Below are positions 44,592 through 54,688 of a stretch of 64,000 bases of DNA, piece after piece (the stretch's first letter is position 1; each line of letters begins with the position of its first letter). A program made the translations under genes and the position numbers. This DNA comes from HGM10766 sp900757295 (lineage in GTDB: Bacteria; Bacillota_I; Bacilli_A; RF39; UBA660). The stretch lies in assembly GCA_025992315.1 (NCBI GenBank), contig DAJPHG010000001.1, forward strand, positions 434,001 to 498,000, read 5' to 3'. The notes below the pieces were generated by a model that saw nothing but the letters and a program-made list of their open reading frames with translations, did not search any database and was not told the DNA's origin.

Positions 44592-46496
44592 ATGTTTCAA
44601 AATAATATACATATTAGAATTCGTTATATTTTTTTAATTACATTAATACTATTTGTTTTTATAATTGCTAGAGTTTTTTACATTCAAGTTTTTAAATATA
44701 ATAAATTAAATAATTTGGCTGAATCTTTATGGAGTAGAAATTTACCTATTACAGCAGATAGGGGAGTAATTACTGATCGTAATGGTAAAGAATTAGCAAC
44801 AAATATTACAACAACTAGCTTAGTATTAATACCTAATCAAATAAAAAATAAAGATGAAGTTTCAAAAAAATTAGCAGATATATTAGGTGTGTCTAAAGAA
44901 GATATGGATAAACATGTAAATAAAAAAACATCTATGGAAAGAGTTCATCCAGAAGGTAGACAATTAAATTATGAAACTGCAGAAAAAATAAGAGATTTAA
45001 ATTATGATGGTGTGTATTTGGTAAAAGAATCTAAAAGGTATTATCCATACGGTTCTTTATTGTCGCATGTTTTAGGATATGTTGGAATTGATAATCAAGG
45101 CTTATCTGGTATTGAATTAGAATATGATAAATATTTAACAGGTAGTGATGGTGCAATTAAATATTTTAGTGATGGTAAAGGTAATCGCTTGAAATTAAAT
45201 GAAGTTTATGAAAAGCCTCAAGCCGGAGTAAATATTGAGCTTACTATTGATCTTGATATCCAACAATCTATAGAAAGAGAACTTGATAATGTAATTGCTA
45301 AATATAATCCAGAACATGCTTTAATAGTTGCAATGAATCCTAAAACTGGCGAAATACTAGGAATGAGCAGTAGACCTAATTTTGATCCTAATAATTATAA
45401 ACAATATGATAGCGAAACTATAAATAGAAATTTGCCTATATGGATGACTTATGAACCTGGTAGTACATTTAAAATTATAACTTTAACAGCTTCTATAGAA
45501 GAACAAACTGTTAATCTTTTTGAAGATCAATATACAGATACTGGAGGTATTACAGTAGAAGGGTCAAGAATAAAATGTTGGAAATCTGGTGGACATGGAA
45601 CACAAACATTTTTACAAGTCGTTGAAAACTCTTGTAACCCAGGATTTGTTGTAATGGGTCAAAGACTTGGAACATCAACTTTATTTAATTATATTCATAA
45701 GTTTGGCTTTGGTAAAAAAACAGGTATAGATTTGAACGGCGAAAGTAGTGGTATTCTTTTTAAAGAGCAAAATGTTGGTCCGGTTGAATTAGCTACTACT
45801 AGCTTTGGTCAAGGTATTTCTGTAACACCTATTCAACAAGTAAAAGCTGTAAGTGCTGCGATAAATGGAGGTTCATTATATACACCTTATATAGTTGGAG
45901 CTTTAAAAGAGCCAGAAACTAATAGTGTTATTAAAGCAGTTACGGCTAATAAAGAAGCCCAAGTTATAAGTGAGGATACTTCAGCATTAGTAAGGCATGC
46001 TTTAGAAAGTGTGGTTGCTAATGGAAGTGGTAGAAATGCTTATATCGAAAATTATCGTGTGGGTGGGAAAACAGGAACTGCCCAAAAAGTACAAGACGGC
46101 AGATATATGAGTGGAAATTATATTTTATCTTTTATGGGTTTTATGCCAGCTAATGATCCAGAAATAGTAGTCTATGTTGCAGTTGATCATCCTCAGGGTA
46201 TTACCCAATACGGAGGAACAGTATCTGCACCAATCGCTAAAAATGTTTTATTAGATGCAATAAATATTTTAAATATTGAGCCAGATAGTAATGGGATGGC
46301 TAAAGAATATAATTATTTAGATCAGAAATATGTTATTTTACCAGATGTTTTAAATAAGTCTGTAAAAGAAGCCAGTGAACTTTTAAAAGGTTTTAAAATT
46401 GAATATTCTGGTACTGGAGATAAAGTTACATATCAGTCTCCGGCTGGTAATATGTATGTTAAAGAAAACAGCACAGTTAAGTTATTATTAAATTAA
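44592..46496 (+). CDS. spoVD: Class B penicillin-binding protein, SpoVD/FtsI type with PASTA
   Basis: A 634-residue transpeptidase: N-terminal anchor (10-30), PBP dimer domain (about 50-215), transpeptidase domain (about 245-560) and one C-terminal PASTA domain (about 575-634). Catalytic motifs are intact: STFK with the nucleophilic Ser near 291, SCN near 350 and KTGTA near 495. The presence of PASTA and phrases such as LVKESKRYYPYGSLLSHVLGY are typical of SpoVD and the related Firmicute FtsI. As other dcw genes are absent, its role in septation or in spore cortex cannot be decided. mraY follows 86 bases later. Confidence 0.92.
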   Translation: MFQNNIHIRIRYIFLITLILFVFIIARVFYIQVFKYNKLNNLAESLWSRNLPITADRGVITDRNGKELATNITTTSLVLIPNQIKNKDEVSKKLADILGVSKEDMDKHVNKKTSMERVHPEGRQLNYETAEKIRDLNYDGVYLVKESKRYYPYGSLLSHVLGYVGIDNQGLSGIELEYDKYLTGSDGAIKYFSDGKGNRLKLNEVYEKPQAGVNIELTIDLDIQQSIERELDNVIAKYNPEHALIVAMNPKTGEILGMSSRPNFDPNNYKQYDSETINRNLPIWMTYEPGSTFKIITLTASIEEQTVNLFEDQYTDTGGITVEGSRIKCWKSGGHGTQTFLQVVENSCNPGFVVMGQRLGTSTLFNYIHKFGFGKKTGIDLNGESSGILFKEQNVGPVELATTSFGQGISVTPIQQVKAVSAAINGGSLYTPYIVGALKEPETNSVIKAVTANKEAQVISEDTSALVRHALESVVANGSGRNAYIENYRVGGKTGTAQKVQDGRYMSGNYILSFMGFMPANDPEIVVYVAVDHPQGITQYGGTVSAPIAKNVLLDAINILNIEPDSNGMAKEYNYLDQKYVILPDVLNKSVKEASELLKGFKIEYSGTGDKVTYQSPAGNMYVKENSTVKLLLN

Positions 46497-46582
46497 CGTA
46501 AATTATTGTAAATCTAGTAAAAAAATTATTAAAAAATAATAATATTAGTAGTATAATAATGCACATAAGTGAGGTGTTTTAA

Positions 46583-47575
<993 letters not shown>

Positions 47576-47600
47576 AACACTTATATAAGTGTTTTTTCTT
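47576..47600 (+). terminator. Rho-independent terminator of mraY
   Basis: AACACTT (47576-47582) pairs with AAGTGTT (47587-47593), ATAT loop, then TTTT. Confidence 0.8.
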
Positions 47601-47628
47601 TGACATTATTAACAAAAAGTAGTATTAT
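47600..47628 (+). promoter_or_regulatory. Strong sigma-A promoter before the phospholipase-like gene
   Basis: A consensus TTGACA (47600-47605), 17-base spacer, TATTAT (47623-47628). It abuts the mraY terminator. Confidence 0.8.
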
Positions 47629-47664
47629 AACTTCACTTTAAAAGTTTATTAAAGGGGGATTAAT

Positions 47665-48603
47665 ATGGCCGGCCCTATTGTTCACAATGCTTTTTTTAAA
47701 GATTGTTTAAATAGTAGCGATTTAAAAATAAATAGTATAAATGCTAATATTTTTGCTCAGGGACATGATTTGCTGTTATATTTAGAGATTTATAATTTTT
47801 TAAATAATAGAAATATTTCATTAATATTAAGTAATCATAGGTTACAAGAGTTTGTTTATAATTATTTAAAATATTCTATGAATGATGGTTCTATATATGA
47901 TAAAGAACAGGTTAAATTATTTTTATATGGTTATTTATCTCATCATATTTTAGATAGTTATTTCCATCCATTTATAATGCAATATGCTAGGGATTATCTT
48001 CCTGTAAAAGGAGAAAAATGGTTGCATGGGAAAATAGAAACATTATATGATACTAAGTTTTTATATAATGGGCTAAAAGAAAATATGAGAGAGTATAAAT
48101 TATATAGGGATTTTCATTATATAGATATTGCTAGTTTAGATATCAAAAAGTGTGTAGATAAAGCTGCTTTTGATACTTATAAAATAAAAAGTATTGGAAA
48201 AAAATTTAGTAAATCTTTTAAATCATTGGAAGATTATGTTCATTTATATAGATATGACCCTTACAAATTAAAATACTATTTTGCAAAAATTACAGATCCG
48301 ATTGTTAGAATGGGTGCTGATGACTTTTTTTATAATCCTGATAATCTTAAAGAGTTGGAACAATATAAAAATGAAGAACATCATTTATGGATTAATGATT
48401 ATAGTTTAGAAAAGAGCTTTGATAACTTTGATGATATCTATAATAAATCTTTAGATAACACATTAAACGTATTTTGTGATTTAGAAAATTTATTAAAAGA
48501 GAATAATATTAATTTAGAAAAAATAAAAAAGATAATACCAAATAGATCTGCAATAACTGGAGATGAATGTGGAAAAAAATTATCTTTTATAAAGTATAGG
48601 TGA
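47665..48603 (+). CDS. Zinc-dependent phospholipase C family protein
   Basis: A 312-residue helical protein without signal peptide. The start MAGPIVHNAFFKD, then GHDLLLYLEIY, GYLSHHILDSYFHPFIMQY near 93-110 and KWLHGKIETLYD near 120 match the family of cytosolic, zinc-phospholipase-C-like proteins common in Firmicutes. The His and Asp residues in these motifs would bind metal. The substrate is unknown. It runs 5 bases ahead of a PlsC-like acyltransferase, suggesting a lipid-related role. Confidence 0.75.
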   Translation: MAGPIVHNAFFKDCLNSSDLKINSINANIFAQGHDLLLYLEIYNFLNNRNISLILSNHRLQEFVYNYLKYSMNDGSIYDKEQVKLFLYGYLSHHILDSYFHPFIMQYARDYLPVKGEKWLHGKIETLYDTKFLYNGLKENMREYKLYRDFHYIDIASLDIKKCVDKAAFDTYKIKSIGKKFSKSFKSLEDYVHLYRYDPYKLKYYFAKITDPIVRMGADDFFYNPDNLKELEQYKNEEHHLWINDYSLEKSFDNFDDIYNKSLDNTLNVFCDLENLLKENNINLEKIKKIIPNRSAITGDECGKKLSFIKYR

Positions 48604-48607
48604 AAAT

Positions 48608-49315
48608 ATGAAAGAAGAATATGAAGCATTATTAACATTTTTAAAATTTATAAAGGAATTAGTTGTTAATTCATCTAAATTAAATGATGATGTTAATAAT
48701 AATGATGAAGTTTGTAAATATATATCTAAAAAAATAGTTGAAATAAGTAACATTAATTTGAAAGTAAATGGTTATGATAAATTAGATTTTAATAAAAGAC
48801 TTTTAATTGCTGCTAATCATAGAAGTTTCTTTGATGTGTTTTTACTTATTGCAGCTTTAAATAAAACTGTACCTTTTGCAGCAGCAAAGGAGCTTTATAA
48901 AGTTCCTTTTCTAAAAAAATATTTGCCTGCAATTAATTGTATTTCTGTTGATAGATATACAGAAGATATTTCTACTGTTAAAGAACAAATTAATACAATG
49001 AAACAACATTTAGAAAATGATAACTTAATTCTTTTTCCTGAAGGTGAATGTAGTTATTTGAATAATGAAATTCAAGAATTTAAAAAAGGTGGGTTTATGG
49101 CAGTAAACAAAACTGGAACTTTAATAATCCCTACTTACATTGACATTCCTAAAATGAATAAAATTAATAAATGGTGTATTCCAACAGACGATGTAAGTAT
49201 AACTTTTGGTGATATGATTGATCCAGAAAATGTTGATGGAAAAAAATTAAACGCAAATAAATTAACTGAATATACTCATGATAAAGTTTTAGCGTTAAGT
49301 AAAAAGAAAATTTGA
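48608..49315 (+). CDS. plsC: 1-acyl-sn-glycerol-3-phosphate acyltransferase (PlsC-like)
   Basis: A 235-residue acyltransferase. The NHRSFFDVFL box (NHx4D, near 73) holds the catalytic His and Asp, and LILFPEGECSY (near 138) is the FPEG substrate-binding box. It adds the second acyl chain to make phosphatidic acid. It follows the phospholipase-like gene closely, so both probably share the strong promoter at 47600. A strong terminator overlaps its stop. Confidence 0.9.
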   Translation: MKEEYEALLTFLKFIKELVVNSSKLNDDVNNNDEVCKYISKKIVEISNINLKVNGYDKLDFNKRLLIAANHRSFFDVFLLIAALNKTVPFAAAKELYKVPFLKKYLPAINCISVDRYTEDISTVKEQINTMKQHLENDNLILFPEGECSYLNNEIQEFKKGGFMAVNKTGTLIIPTYIDIPKMNKINKWCIPTDDVSITFGDMIDPENVDGKKLNANKLTEYTHDKVLALSKKKI

Positions 49316-49333
49316 CACAATTTTCTTTTTTTT
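49301..49333 (+). terminator. Rho-independent terminator of plsC
   Basis: AAAAAGAAAATT (49301-49312) pairs with AATTTTCTTTTT (49319-49330), followed by TTT. Confidence 0.88.
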
Positions 49334-49386
49334 GGCAAAAAAATTATTTTTTGTGTTACAATGTGATTAAAGATAAGGTGATATTT

Positions 49387-51207
49387 ATGGTAGGTAGCTT
49401 TACTTTCCAAATCTGTAGTTTACTATATATATCATTAATTTGTATAATGTACTTTTTTAAAGAACGTATAAAAAGTATTGAAACGACAATTTATAAGTAT
49501 CTTATAATAAGTGCTATAATAATCTTATTAATTGATATAATTAGTGTATGGTTTATATATCATATGGATTTGTATCCAGCATTGAATTTATTATTTGGTA
49601 AATTGTTTTTGATGTCTCTTATTTTATGGCAATCGATATTATTAGTTTATATCTATGTAGTTTCTATAAATGACAAAGAAAATGTTTCAACTAATGTTCA
49701 AAGATCAGTTATTGTTTCTATGATTATTTGTTTTATTAGTTGTATTATCATAATAATATTACCTTTAAATTTTAGTAGAGGAACTGACTATGTCTTTTCT
49801 AGTGGTCCGGCAGCTTTATTTACTTATGGAATGTGTGCTGTCTTTATAATATTGTTAGGTTCTAGAATATTTATTAGATTTAAATATTTAAAGAAAAAGA
49901 AATATACTCCAATTTTGTTATATATTTTAATGATTATTATTGGTGCTTTGATTCAATTAAATTATCCACAATTTTTAGTTGTTTCTACTGTTACCACTTT
50001 TATTACTTGTTTAATGTATTTTACAATTGAAAATCCCGATGTAAAAATGATTGAAAAATTAAATATTTTAAAAAATCAAGCAGATAAAGCTAATATGGCT
50101 AAAAGTGAGTTTTTATCAAGTATGTCTCATGAAATACGCACGCCGTTAAATGCTATTGATGGTTTTTCAGAAAGTCTAAAAGAAGAAAGTTTGTCTAAAG
50201 AAGCTATGGAAGAAGTGGATGATATTATCAGTGCTTCATCTACGCTTTTAGAAATTGTTAATGGTATTTTAGATATTTCTAAAATAGAAGCAAATAAAAT
50301 TGAAATTGTTGATAATGAATATGATATTTCAAAAGTATTAAAAGAGTTAGTTAATCTTACTAAGGTTAAAATTGGAGCTAAACCAATTGATTTAAAAGTA
50401 AATATTGCTAAGGATTTACCGCAATATTTATATGGTGATCAATTAAGAGTTAAACAAGTTATTTTAAATTTGTTGACTAATGCTGCTAAATATACAGATA
50501 GTGGTGTTATTAATTTTGATGTGACATCAGTAATTGCAAATGATAGTTGTCGTTTGATTATTTCTGTTAAGGATACTGGTAGAGGTATAAAGAAAGAAAA
50601 TATTGATAAATTGTTTACTAAATTTGAAAGATTAGATGAAGAAAATTCAACTATTGAAGGAACAGGATTAGGACTTGCTATTACTAAAAAATTGGTAACA
50701 ATGATGGGTGGCAAAATAGTTGTAAAAAGTGAATATCAAAAAGGTTCTGATTTTATTGTGGCTATAGATCAAAAGATTGTAGCTAATCCAACTATAAAAG
50801 AAGAAAACGAAATTGCATTAAACAAATCTTTAAGTACTTACAAAGATAAAAAAATATTATTAGTAGATGATAATAATATGAATTTGAAAGTTGCTAAAAG
50901 ATTATTACAAATATATGAAGTACAAATTGACACTTGTGATAATGGTAATGATACTATTAATAAAATAAAGAATAATGAAAATTATGATTTGATTTTATTA
51001 GATGATATGATGCCAGGTAAAAGTGGATGTGAAACCTTAAAAGAATTAAAAGAAATTCCAAATTTTAAAATTCCTGTAGTAGTCCTCACGGCAAATGCTA
51101 TTGAAGGAATGAAAGAAAAATATTTGGAAGCTGGCTTTGATGATTATTTAGCAAAGCCAATTGCAAAAGATGAGTTAAAAAGAATTTTAGCTAAATTTTT
51201 AAATTAG
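49387..51207 (+). CDS. Hybrid histidine kinase (membrane sensor + HisKA + HATPase + REC)
   Basis: 606 residues from the ATG at 49387, after AAGGTGATATTT; the longer frame from 49312 overlaps the plsC stop and terminator and is rejected. Seven hydrophobic helices (about 1-215) form the sensor. HisKA follows with SHEIRTPLNA, phospho-acceptor His248. The HATPase has NLLTNAAKYT (N box), DTGRGI (G1) and GTGLGLAI (G2). The C-terminal receiver has VDDNN, acceptor Asp539 in LLDDMMPG, Thr in LTANA and Lys in AKPI. A likely promoter (TTGGCA ... TGTTACAAT) lies at 49332-49362. It works with the HPt-REC protein encoded 54 bases downstream. Confidence 0.92.
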   Translation: MVGSFTFQICSLLYISLICIMYFFKERIKSIETTIYKYLIISAIIILLIDIISVWFIYHMDLYPALNLLFGKLFLMSLILWQSILLVYIYVVSINDKENVSTNVQRSVIVSMIICFISCIIIIILPLNFSRGTDYVFSSGPAALFTYGMCAVFIILLGSRIFIRFKYLKKKKYTPILLYILMIIIGALIQLNYPQFLVVSTVTTFITCLMYFTIENPDVKMIEKLNILKNQADKANMAKSEFLSSMSHEIRTPLNAIDGFSESLKEESLSKEAMEEVDDIISASSTLLEIVNGILDISKIEANKIEIVDNEYDISKVLKELVNLTKVKIGAKPIDLKVNIAKDLPQYLYGDQLRVKQVILNLLTNAAKYTDSGVINFDVTSVIANDSCRLIISVKDTGRGIKKENIDKLFTKFERLDEENSTIEGTGLGLAITKKLVTMMGGKIVVKSEYQKGSDFIVAIDQKIVANPTIKEENEIALNKSLSTYKDKKILLVDDNNMNLKVAKRLLQIYEVQIDTCDNGNDTINKIKNNENYDLILLDDMMPGKSGCETLKELKEIPNFKIPVVVLTANAIEGMKEKYLEAGFDDYLAKPIAKDELKRILAKFLN

Positions 51208-51261
51208 TAGTTTCAAAAAAATATTTCACATATTGTGATAAAGCGAAAGTAGGTATATAAA

Positions 51262-52044
51262 ATGAGAAATGTAAATATTCTAACAAATAATGGAGTAGAT
51301 GTTAAAAAAAGTTTAGAGTTGTTTGGTGAAATGGATATGTATGATGCCACTATGAACGACTTTTTAGAAGAAGTAAATGTTTTAGTAGATAGAATGAATC
51401 GTTATAAAAACATAGGAGATATGGCAAATTATGCTATTGAAGTACATGCTTTAAAAAGCGATGCTAAATATTTGGGATTTACTAAACTTGCAGAGTTAGC
51501 GTATGATCATGAATTAAAAAGTAAAGCAAATGATAGATTATATGTTAATAATAATTATACTGAGTTAGTTAATGAAACTAATAAAATGATTGAATTATCT
51601 AAACAGTATTTAAATAGTAATGATAAAACTGAATTAAATAATATAAATAGTAATGTGACTGACCTAAATCAAAAAACAATTTTAATTGTTGATGATTCTA
51701 ATATAATTCAAAATTTTATTGAAAGAATATTACATAATGATTATAAAATATTAGTTGCTAGTAATGGAGAAGAAGCTATTGATATAATTAAAAAAGATTA
51801 TAATCATAATATAGCTTGTATGTTACTTGATTTAAATATGCCTAAAATGGATGGTTTTGCCGTATTAGATTATTTAAAAGAAACCGATCTATTTAAAGTA
51901 ATACCAGTTTCAATAATTACTGGTAATGATTATAAAGAACAAATTGAAAGAGCTTTTACATATCCAATTGTTGATATGATAGTTAAGCCTTTTAATGAAA
52001 GCAATATTCGAAATGTTATAGAGAAAACATTAAGTATAAAATAA
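51262..52044 (+). CDS. HPt + receiver protein, phosphorelay partner
   Basis: A 260-residue soluble protein. Residues about 15-115 are an HPt-like helical domain with EVHALKSDAKYLG and phospho-acceptor His62. Residues about 135-260 are a receiver: ILIVDDSN, acceptor Asp190 in LLDLNMPKMDG, Thr/Ser in ITGND and Lys in VKPF. No DNA-binding or enzyme output domain is present. The simplest reading is His248 to Asp539 of the kinase, then His62 and Asp190 here, with output by protein contact. A short TCACA-TAT-TGTGA palindrome lies just upstream at 51226-51238. Confidence 0.88.
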   Translation: MRNVNILTNNGVDVKKSLELFGEMDMYDATMNDFLEEVNVLVDRMNRYKNIGDMANYAIEVHALKSDAKYLGFTKLAELAYDHELKSKANDRLYVNNNYTELVNETNKMIELSKQYLNSNDKTELNNINSNVTDLNQKTILIVDDSNIIQNFIERILHNDYKILVASNGEEAIDIIKKDYNHNIACMLLDLNMPKMDGFAVLDYLKETDLFKVIPVSIITGNDYKEQIERAFTYPIVDMIVKPFNESNIRNVIEKTLSIK

Positions 52045-52060
52045 AACTTAATGTTTTTTT
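52024..52060 (+). terminator. Rho-independent terminator of the phosphorelay genes
   Basis: AAAACATTAAG (52024-52034) pairs with CTTAATGTTTT (52047-52057), 12-base loop, then T. Confidence 0.8.
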
Positions 52061-52098
52061 ATTTGTAAAAATTCATATATTATATAAAGGTGATTATA

Positions 52099-53190
52099 TT
52101 GAAAAAAAGATACTTTGATATAATTTTATTTTTAGCGGTCATTTTATTAGCAGGTTTTGGATTACTGATGATTTATTCATCTAGTAATATTTGGGCAGAA
52201 TATAAATTTAATGATCCTTTTAAATTTTTAAAAGCACAAGGTATATTTTATATATTAGGAATAATTATGATGCTTTTTATTTCGAAAATAGATTATAATT
52301 TTTATAAGAAAAAATCTAATTTGATTATAGGTGTATGTTTTCTGTTGTTAGTTTTAGTTTTGATACCGGGAATAGGTACGGTTAGAAATGGTTCAAGAAG
52401 TTGGTTTGGTTTTGGAGGTTTTGGAATTCAACCAAGTGAATTTGCTAAAATTGGTTTAATAATTTTTGTTTCAAAATATTTAGCAAATAATAATAAAGAA
52501 ATTAGAAATATAAAAAAAGGTGTCTTGCCAATAATAGGAATAATACTGTTATTTTTTGGCCTTATTATGTTAGAACCAGATTTTGGAACAGGAATGGTTA
52601 TTGTTCTTACTTTAGTTTGTATTTTATTTGTATCGGGAGTAAAAGTTTCTTTTTTTGTAAAAATAGGATGCGCAGGTTTGTTAGGAATAGTTGCCCTTAT
52701 TATTGTTGCACCTTATAGAATGGCTAGAATTGTTTCCTTTTTAGATCCCTGGAAGGATCCTTTAGGTAGTGGTTTTCAAATCATCCAAAGTTTATATGCA
52801 ATAGGTCCAGGTGGTTTACTTGGAATGGGGTTTGGCAACTCAATTCAAAAACATTTTTATCTCCCAGAGCCTCAAACTGATTTTATTTTTTCGATTATTT
52901 CAGAAGAATTTGGCTTTTTAGGCGTTTTGATAGTTTGCTTTTTCTTTTTTATAATTTTTTATCGTTGTCTTAAAATAGCAATGTCTTGTAATGATTTATT
53001 TGCTAAATATTTAGTTTTTGGATTATCATTTGGCATTTTAATACAAGCATTGTTAAATTTATGTGTTGTTATTGGTTTAATTCCTGTTACAGGTGTTACG
53101 TTACCTTTTCTATCCTATGGTGGATCTAGTTTATTAGTAAGTATGGCTAGTATAGGAATTATTTTAAATGTGTCACAAAACTGCTATTAA
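52099..53190 (+). CDS. ftsW: FtsW/RodA/SpoVE-family peptidoglycan polymerase
   Basis: About 363 residues from a TTG at 52099, 4 bases after AAAGGTGAT; an upstream in-frame GTG (52090) is part of that ribosome site. Ten hydrophobic helices. SEDS signatures: PSEFAKIGLIIFVSKY near 114, EPDFGTGMVI near 158, SLYAIGPGGLLGMGFGNSIQ near 230, LPEPQTDFIFSIISEEFGF near 255 and LPFLSYGGSSLL near 335. It polymerises lipid II with a class B PBP. FtsW, RodA or SpoVE cannot be told apart here. Its last ~33 codons are repeated at 54689 with a different end; the copy in this gene ends NVSQNCY instead of the more usual NISRNQK. Confidence 0.93.
   Translation: MKKRYFDIILFLAVILLAGFGLLMIYSSSNIWAEYKFNDPFKFLKAQGIFYILGIIMMLFISKIDYNFYKKKSNLIIGVCFLLLVLVLIPGIGTVRNGSRSWFGFGGFGIQPSEFAKIGLIIFVSKYLANNNKEIRNIKKGVLPIIGIILLFFGLIMLEPDFGTGMVIVLTLVCILFVSGVKVSFFVKIGCAGLLGIVALIIVAPYRMARIVSFLDPWKDPLGSGFQIIQSLYAIGPGGLLGMGFGNSIQKHFYLPEPQTDFIFSIISEEFGFLGVLIVCFFFFIIFYRCLKIAMSCNDLFAKYLVFGLSFGILIQALLNLCVVIGLIPVTGVTLPFLSYGGSSLLVSMASIGIILNVSQNCY
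53092..53169 (+). repeat. Direct repeat copy 1 (78 bp, 3' part of ftsW)
   Basis: Matches 54689-54766 at 77 of 78 bases (one C/T difference). Similarity ends sharply on both sides. Confidence 0.95.
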
Positions 53191-53242
53191 AACTGCATTA
53201 TGTTAAATTTTTGTCAATATAGTTTATGTCTAAATAAATTAA

Positions 53243-53271
53243 TTGAAAAGCAAATAAACAATTGATATACT
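53243..53271 (+). promoter_or_regulatory. Strong promoter of the element's membrane-protein gene
   Basis: TTGAAA (53243-53248), 17-base spacer and extended -10 TGATATACT ending at 53271. Confidence 0.7.
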
Positions 53272-53295
53272 TTAATTGAATAAGGAGTAATAAAT

Positions 53296-54141
53296 ATGGA
53301 AACTAAAAAAAAGAATAGAGGATTAATAGCAATAATTATTATTTTAGTAATTATTGTAGGAATAATAGCTGTATGGAAAATTTTCTTTGATTTACCAACT
53401 AAAAAAAGTGATGGAATAGTAAATAAGGTAAAGGAAAATATAGATTCTACACCCCAAAAAATAACAGATTACGCCAGATTAGAGCAAATATCTAATAAAA
53501 TAACTCTATTAGAATCTATGGGTCCATCTAATAGTACAAGTGGAGAGTACATATATTCTAAAGATAATCTAAATGTTAAAGATATTCCACAACAATATAA
53601 ACTTTATGCTCTTGTTAATCTTGAAACTAATAAATTTGATTATAGTAATGGTATTCAAAGTGGCTATGATCTTATTAGAAGTAAGTTAAATAGTGATGTT
53701 TCAGATGAAGTTATTAATTTAAATAGTGCAACAATTTCTTATTCATTTTTAACAAAAGAGTATAATGAACTTTATGGTTCATCAGATTTACCTAAAATTG
53801 ATCTTATTGGTGAAGAATATTGTCCTCAGTTAATTGCAGATGACACAAATGAAGTATTTTATGCTCTTGGCGAATGTGGTAATGTTGATGAAATAAATGT
53901 TGAAACTTATTTTGCTGAAGCTAGAACTTCTTCAAATAAACTTTATGCTGATGTCTATCTAGCTGTTGTCGATTCTGATAATAATGTATATCGTGATATT
54001 AGAAAACAGAAATTAGTGGAAACAAATTCAAACTTTACTTTAGATAATACTAATTATAAAAAATATGGTCATTATCAGTATACATTTAATCTTGATGATA
54101 ATAATAATTATTATTTTAGTAATATTAAAAAAATATCTTAA
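53296..54141 (+). CDS. Membrane-anchored extracytoplasmic protein inside the element
   Basis: A 281-residue protein: basic start (METKKKNR), one helix (9-29), then a ~250-residue outer domain with no Cys-based anchor and no recognised family. Two Cys (in EEYCPQL and LGECGN) could form a disulfide. It resembles the protein at 36266 in layout only. The promoter, AAGGAGTAAT ribosome site and terminator are all good, so it is probably expressed cargo of the element rather than debris. Confidence 0.75.
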   Translation: METKKKNRGLIAIIIILVIIVGIIAVWKIFFDLPTKKSDGIVNKVKENIDSTPQKITDYARLEQISNKITLLESMGPSNSTSGEYIYSKDNLNVKDIPQQYKLYALVNLETNKFDYSNGIQSGYDLIRSKLNSDVSDEVINLNSATISYSFLTKEYNELYGSSDLPKIDLIGEEYCPQLIADDTNEVFYALGECGNVDEINVETYFAEARTSSNKLYADVYLAVVDSDNNVYRDIRKQKLVETNSNFTLDNTNYKKYGHYQYTFNLDDNNNYYFSNIKKIS

Positions 54142-54166
54142 TAGAAAGTCTAATACTTTCTATTTT
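54142..54166 (+). terminator. Rho-independent terminator after the element's cargo gene
   Basis: TAGAAAGT (54142-54149) pairs with ACTTTCTA (54155-54162), then TTTT. Confidence 0.8.
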
Positions 54167-54167
54167 C

Positions 54168-54196
54168 AGAGTGTTGACAAAGTTCAATACTCTTTT
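54168..54196 (+). terminator. Second hairpin-plus-T structure
   Basis: AGAGTGTTG (54168-54176) pairs with CAATACTCT (54185-54193) with one G-T pair, followed by T. A tandem terminator is likely. Confidence 0.6.
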
Positions 54197-54386
54197 ATTT
54201 TGTGTGTACTTGACAGGTAGTACTATCCACCACTCTTTTCTTTTTGTTTAAAAGGAAGAATAAGATTTGTGGTGTCGTTCTCCTTATGCCCATTATAAAA
54301 AATAAATAGTTTTGAGAAAAAATAAAATCTAAAATGATTCACAATTTAGCAAATAAAATAAAGAAATAACTAGAATTAATATGTAA

Positions 54387-54599
54387 TTAGAAGAATTAAA
54401 TAAGAAAAAAGAAGTTAATGAAAATCAAACATTAAATAGCACTAATTTTAAAAAATGCAAAAATTCAGTTTTAGATTATATGTCTTTAAAAACTCCTACT
54501 AAAGATCAAATAAAAAGGCTTGTGGATAGAATTGAAATTGACAAAGATAAAAAAGTGTATGTTTATTTAAAATTTCCAGAGCTATTAGAAGAACTATAA
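54387..54599 (+). pseudogene. C-terminal remnant of a large serine recombinase
   Basis: An open frame of 70 codons without a start codon, ending TAA at 54599. It reads as a coiled-coil remnant (LEELNKKKEVNE), then VLDYMSLKTPTKDQIKRLVD, IEIDKDKKVYVYLKF and the end. That matches my recollection of the last segment of TnpX/SpoIVCA-type recombinases, where a beta-rich end follows L-x-x-L-I-D-x-I-E-I. The catalytic N-terminal domain and zinc ribbon are gone, so it is inactive. Confidence 0.6.
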
Positions 54600-54688
54600 T
54601 ATTTCAGTTATTTTGAAACATTACTATCATTTTTCAGTTATTTTGTAAATGTTTCCTACATAAAATAAGTTGTATTTGCAATACTTAG

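Larger units (their letters stand above)
53170..54688 (+). mobile_element. Degenerate integrative element inserted at the 3' end of ftsW
   Basis: About 1.5 kb lying between two 78-bp copies of the ftsW 3' end. It contains a membrane-anchored protein gene with a strong promoter, two terminators, and a C-terminal remnant of what looks like a large serine recombinase. The left copy completes ftsW with altered last codons; the right copy, with the usual ending, is stranded. This is the pattern left by an element that integrates into a gene end and rebuilds it. 54197-54386 is AT-rich non-coding DNA, and 54600-54688 holds two copies of TTTCAGTTATTTTG (54602-54615 and 54632-54645). Confidence 0.65.

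Noticed and set aside
49312..49386. Longer N-terminus of the hybrid kinase
   Set aside because: It overlaps the plsC stop and terminator and the kinase promoter; the ATG at 49387 has a good ribosome site.
51226..51238. TCACA-TAT-TGTGA as a regulator site
   Set aside because: The stem is only five bases and a single copy was seen, so chance is likely in this base composition; mentioned only with the HPt-REC gene.
52090..52098. GTG start for ftsW
   Set aside because: This GTG is part of the AAAGGTGAT ribosome site; the TTG at 52099 has the right spacing.
54195..54293. 32-codon minus-strand frame starting MGIRRTTP in the element
   Set aside because: No ribosome site, no recognised family, and it lies over tandem terminator sequence; probably chance or debris.
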